From Limanda limanda (taxonomy: Eukaryota > Chordata > Actinopteri > Pleuronectiformes > Pleuronectidae), in the NCBI RefSeq assembly GCF_963576545.1, contig NW_026870567.1, forward strand, positions 42,302 to 106,301: a stretch of DNA of 64,000 nucleotides. Reading direction: 5' to 3'. The position numbers were made by a program, and so were the translations under genes. The notes beneath the pieces were generated by a model. That model made no database searches and was not told the DNA's origin. It saw nothing but the letters and a program-made list of their open reading frames with translations. Positions 60,630-64,000 of the stretch are shown here, piece after piece (position 1 is the first letter of the stretch; every line of letters begins with the position of its first letter).

Positions 60630-63600
60630 GGTACTGATCGATGCGCGCAACCCCATTTAGTGGGGGTAGAGCCTACTTGCAAGTCTCTCCGACCTTCACA
60701 AAAAAAGTTATTCAAGAATATCTCCTCAGATTTGGGGGAATTTCGTCGGTCGACCTCTTCCGAAGGTCGTACAAGCTCGGGGATGGTACCAATCGATCTG
60801 CAGGACCCAAATTAGTCCAGATGCAACCACTTTCCAAGTCTCTCCGACCTTTACAAAAAAAGTTATTCAAGAATATCTCTTTCTCCTATGTGCTTTCATC
60901 CCTAACCCTAACCCTAACCCTTCCGAAAGTCGGAGAAGCTCAAGGATGGTACTGATCGATGCGCGCTACCCCATTTAGTGGGGGTAGAGCCTACTTGCAA
61001 GTCTCTCCGACCTTCACAAAAAAAGTTATTCAAGAATATCTCTTTCTCCTATGTGCTTTCATCCCTAACCCTAACCCCTAACCCTTCCGAAAGTCGGAGA
61101 AGCTCAAGGATGGTACCGATCGATGCGCGCTACCCCATTTAGTGGGGGTAGAGCCTACTTGCAAGTCTCTCCGACCTTCACAAAAAAAGTTATTCAAGAA
61201 TATCTCCTCAGATTTGGGGGAATTTCGTCGGTCGACCTCTTCCGAAGGTCGTACAAGCTCGGGGATGGTACCAATCGATCTGCAGGACCCAAATTAGTCC
61301 AGATGCAACCACTTTCCAAGTCTCTCCGACCTTCACAAAAAAAGTTATTCAAGAATATCTCTTTCTCCTATGTGCTTTCATCCCTAACCCTAACCCTAAC
61401 CCTTCCGAAAGTCGGAGAAGCTCAAGGATGGTACCGATCGATGCGCGCTACCCCATTTAGTGGGGGTAGAGCCTACTTGCAAGTCTCTCCGACCTTCACA
61501 AAAAAAGTTATTCAAGAATATCTCTTTCTCCTATGTGCTTTCATCCCTAACCCTAACCCTAACCCTTCCGAAAGTCGGAGAAGCTCAAGGATGGTACCGA
61601 TCGATGCGCGCTACCCCATTTAGTGGGGGTAGAGCCTACTTGCAAGTCTCTCCGACCTTCACAAAAAAAGTTATTCAAGAATATCTCTTTCTCCTATGTG
61701 CTTTCATCCCTAACCCTAACCCTAACCCTTCCGAAAGTCGGAGAAGCTCAAGGATGGTACTGATCGATGCGCGCTACCCCATTTAGTGGGGGTAGAGCCT
61801 ACTTGCAAGTCTCTCCGACCTTCACAAAAAAAGTTATTCAAGAATATCTCTTTCTCCTATGTGCTTTCATCCCTAACCCTAACCCTAACCCTTCCGAAAG
61901 TCGGAGAAGCTCAAGGATGGTACTGATCGATGCGCGCAACCCCATTTAGTGGGGGTAGAGCCTACTTGCAAGTCTCTCCGACCTTCACAAAAAAAGTTAT
62001 TCAAGAATATCTCCTCAGATTTTGGGGGAATTTCGTCGGTCGACCTCTTCCGAAGGTCGTACAAGCTCGGGGATGGTACCAATCGATCTGCAGGACCCAA
62101 ATTAGTCCAGATGCAACCACTTTCCAAGTCTCTCCGACCTTCACAAAAAAAGTTATTCAAGAATATCTCTTTCTCCTATGTGCTTTCATCCCTAACCCTA
62201 ACCCTAACCCTTCCGAAAGTCGGAGAAGCTCAAGGATGGTACCGATCGATGCGCGCTACCCCATTTAGTGGGGGTAGAGCCTACTTGCAAGTCTCTCCGA
62301 CCTTCACAAAAAAAGTTATTCAAGAATATCTCTTTCTCCTATGTGCTTTCATCCCTAACCCTAACCCTAACCCTTCCGAAAGTCGGAGAAGCTCAAGGAT
62401 GGTACCGATCGATGCGCGCAACCCCATTTAGTGGGGGTAGAGCCTACTTTCAAGTCTCTCCGACCTTCACAAAAAAAGTTATTCAAGAATATCTCCTCAG
62501 ATTTGGGGGAATTTCGTCGGTCGACCTCTTCCGAAGGTCGTACAAGCTCGGGGATGGTACCAATCGATCTGCAGGACCCAAATTAGTCCAGATGCAACCA
62601 CTTTCCAAGTCTCTCCGACCTTCACAAAAAAAGTTATTCAAGAATATCTCTTTCTCCTATGTGCTTTCATCCCTAACCCTAACCCTAACCCTTCCGAAAG
62701 TCGGAGAAGCTCAAGGATGGTAACGATCGATGCGCGCTACCCCATTTAGTGGGGGTAGAGCCTACTTGCAAGTTTCTCCGACCTTCACAAAAAAAGTTAT
62801 TCAAGAATATCTCCTCAGATTTGGGGGAATTTCGTCGGTCGACCTCTTCCGAAGGTCGTACAAGCTCGGGATGGTACCAATCGATCCGCAGGACCCAAAT
62901 TAGTCCAGATGCAACCACTTTCCAAGTCTCTCCGACCTTCACAAAAAAAGTTATTCAAGAATATCTCTTCTCCTATGTGCTTTCATCCCTAACCTAACCC
63001 TAACCCTTCCGAAAGTCGGAGAAGCTCAAGGATGGTACCGATCGATGCGCGCTACCCCATTTAGTGGGGTAGAGCCTACTTGCAAGTCTCTCCGACCTTC
63101 ACAAAAAAAGTTATTTAAGAATATCTCTTTCTCCTATGTGCTTTCATCCCTAACCCTAACCCTAACCCTTCCGAAAGTCGGAGAAGCTCAAGGATGGTAC
63201 CGATCGATGCGCGCTACCCCATTTAGTGGGGGTAGAGCCTACTTGCAAGTCTCTCCGACCTTCACAAAAAAAGTTATTCAAGAATATCTCTTTCTCCTAT
63301 GTGCTTTCATCCCTAACCCTAACCCTAACCCTTCCGAAAGTCGGAGAAGCTCAAGGATGGTACCGATCGATGCGCGCTACCCCATTTAGTGGGGGTAGAG
63401 CCTACTTGCAAGTCTCTCCGACCTTCACAAAAAAAGTTATTCAAGAATATCTCTTTCTCCTATGTGCTTTCATCCCTAACCCTAACCCTAACCCTTCCGA
63501 AAGTCGGAGAAGCTCAAGGATTGTACCCGATCGATGCGCGCTACCCCATTTAGTGGGGGTAGAGCCTACTTGCAAGTCTCTCCGACCTTCACAAAAAAAG

Positions 63601-64000
63601 TTATTCAAGAATATCTCTTTCTCCTATGTGCTTTCATCCCTAACCCTAACCCTAACCCTTCCGAAAGTCGGAGAAGCTCAAGGATGGTACCGATCGATGC
63701 GCGCTACCCCATTTAGTGGGGGTAGAGCCTACTTGCAAGTCTCTCCGACCTTCACAAAAAAAGTTATTCAAGAATATCTCTTTCTCCTATGTGCTTTCAT
63801 CCCTAACCCTAACCCTAACCCTTCCGAAAGTCGGAGAAGCTCAAGGATGGTACCGATCGATGCGCGCTACCCCATTTAGTGGGGGTAGAGCCTACTTGCA
63901 AGTCTCTCCGACCTTCACAAAAAAAGTTATTCAAGAATATCTCTTTCTCCTATGTGCTTTCATCCCCTAACCTAACCCTAACCCTTCCGAAAGTCGGAGA
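60630..64000 (+). repeat. Right end of window: same satellite with frequent single-base indels
   Basis: Dimers start at 60630, 61112, 61919, 62401 and 62719, then A monomers at about 63034, 63196, 63359, 63522, 63686 and 63849. The last one is cut by the window edge. Single-base length changes occur near 61075, 62021, 62869, 62968, 62993, 63067, 63527 and 63963-63972, nearly all in homopolymers. Isolated substitutions include GGTAAC (62723), GTTTCTCC (about 62773), TTATTTAAG (about 63116) and GATTGTACC (about 63522). Confidence 0.9.

Larger units (their letters stand above)
1..64000 (+). repeat. Tandem satellite array filling the window (A, B and C monomers)
   Basis: Head-to-tail copies of related 163- and 155-bp monomers run from the first to the last base with no intervening unique DNA and no inverted copy. 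Phased at GGTAC, I count 97 complete B+C dimers (318 bp) and about 200 A monomers (163 bp). Up to about 57.9 kb, nearly every distance between successive dimers equals 318 + 163n, minus 6 where the telomere-like block is shortened. Monomers of this length in long homogeneous arrays are typical of eukaryotic centromeric or subtelomeric satellites. No promoter, tRNA, rRNA, transposon end or CRISPR-like unique spacer was seen. The chromosomal location and host cannot be read from the window. Confidence 0.98.

Noticed and set aside
61885..62942. Two minus-strand open frames (61885-62160 and 62685-62942)
   Set aside because: They arise across BC dimers and lie where the frame is shifted by local single-base indels or by BC spacing. 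The sequence is ordinary satellite.
34..63970. Dozens of overlapping plus-strand open frames of 60 to 430 codons
   Set aside because: They are the same repeat read in rotating frames, overlap each other in different frames, often start at GTG inside linker X, and their lengths follow the unit arithmetic. No coding constraint is visible.
1..64000. CRISPR array
   Set aside because: Units are 155-163 bp, there are no short repeats separated by unique spacers, and the intervals between cores are themselves repeats.
1..64000. Plasmid or phage iteron array, or bacterial origin
   Set aside because: Iterons are about 20 bp and few; there is no replication gene, DnaA box cluster or any gene in 64 kb.
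1..64000. rDNA spacer, tRNA or other RNA gene repeats
   Set aside because: No rRNA-like conserved sequence, tRNA cloverleaf or B-box (GGTTCGA) was seen in any monomer.
1..64000. Whole array as an assembly artefact
   Set aside because: Private variants recur at exact spacings in nested patterns (2103, 1288, 2926, 807, about 4000, 2725 bp), which is how real satellite arrays look. Individual duplications could still be assembly errors and need long reads.

Overview
The whole window is one uninterrupted tandem satellite array. I see no gene, RNA gene, mobile element or single-copy stretch in it. The DNA looks like eukaryotic nuclear heterochromatin. It has head-to-tail monomers of about 160 bp (near nucleosome size), layered higher-order repeats, and a short telomere-like block, (CCCTAA)3CCC, inside most monomers. 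That block matches the TTAGGG telomere type found in animals, many fungi, kinetoplastids and some other protists. The plant-type motif TTTAGGG is absent. The sequence does not identify the species. A subtelomeric or pericentromeric position is plausible but not shown.

Three monomers, phased at a shared GGTAC, explain everything. A (163 bp) is linker X + core + tail T. B (155 bp) is linker X + core + tail D. C (163 bp) is linker Y + core + tail T. The core (44 bp) is nearly invariant. Tail T (68 bp) carries the telomere-like block, and tail D (60 bp) does not. X and Y are diverged homologues (33 of 51 positions identical by hand alignment), and the 3' ends of T and D are also homologous. Every B is followed by C, so the array is a string of A monomers with 97 complete BC dimers of 318 bp dispersed among about 200 A monomers. 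Two further C units follow an A without a B. Equivalently, BC is an A monomer carrying one extra 155-bp core-D-Y unit.

Layout: 1-1464, a partial C and eight A; 1465-9999, nested repeats including a 2103-bp higher-order repeat (HOR) present twice; 10000-12575, a 1288-bp HOR present twice; 12576-19808, mixed; 19809-25334, long pure A runs with a 2926-bp duplication; 25335-26948, an 807-bp HOR present twice; 27748-35745, a 4.0-kb HOR present twice; 35746-49248, mixed; 49249-54698, a 2725-bp HOR present twice; 58235-60629, a 799-bp HOR present three times; 60630-64000, the same repeats with many single-base indels. All units have the same orientation, with C-rich telomere strand on the + strand.

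The many overlapping open frames are by-products of a stop-poor repeat. A is 163 bp (1 mod 3) and BC is 318 bp (0 mod 3), which accounts for the observed lengths (108, 214, 320, 424 codons). I annotate none as a gene. The points most worth attention are the mosaic origin of the BC dimer, the telomere-like block that is just long enough for a four-tract G-quadruplex, its in-register 6-bp contractions, the stacked HOR history, and the indel burst in the last 6 kb.
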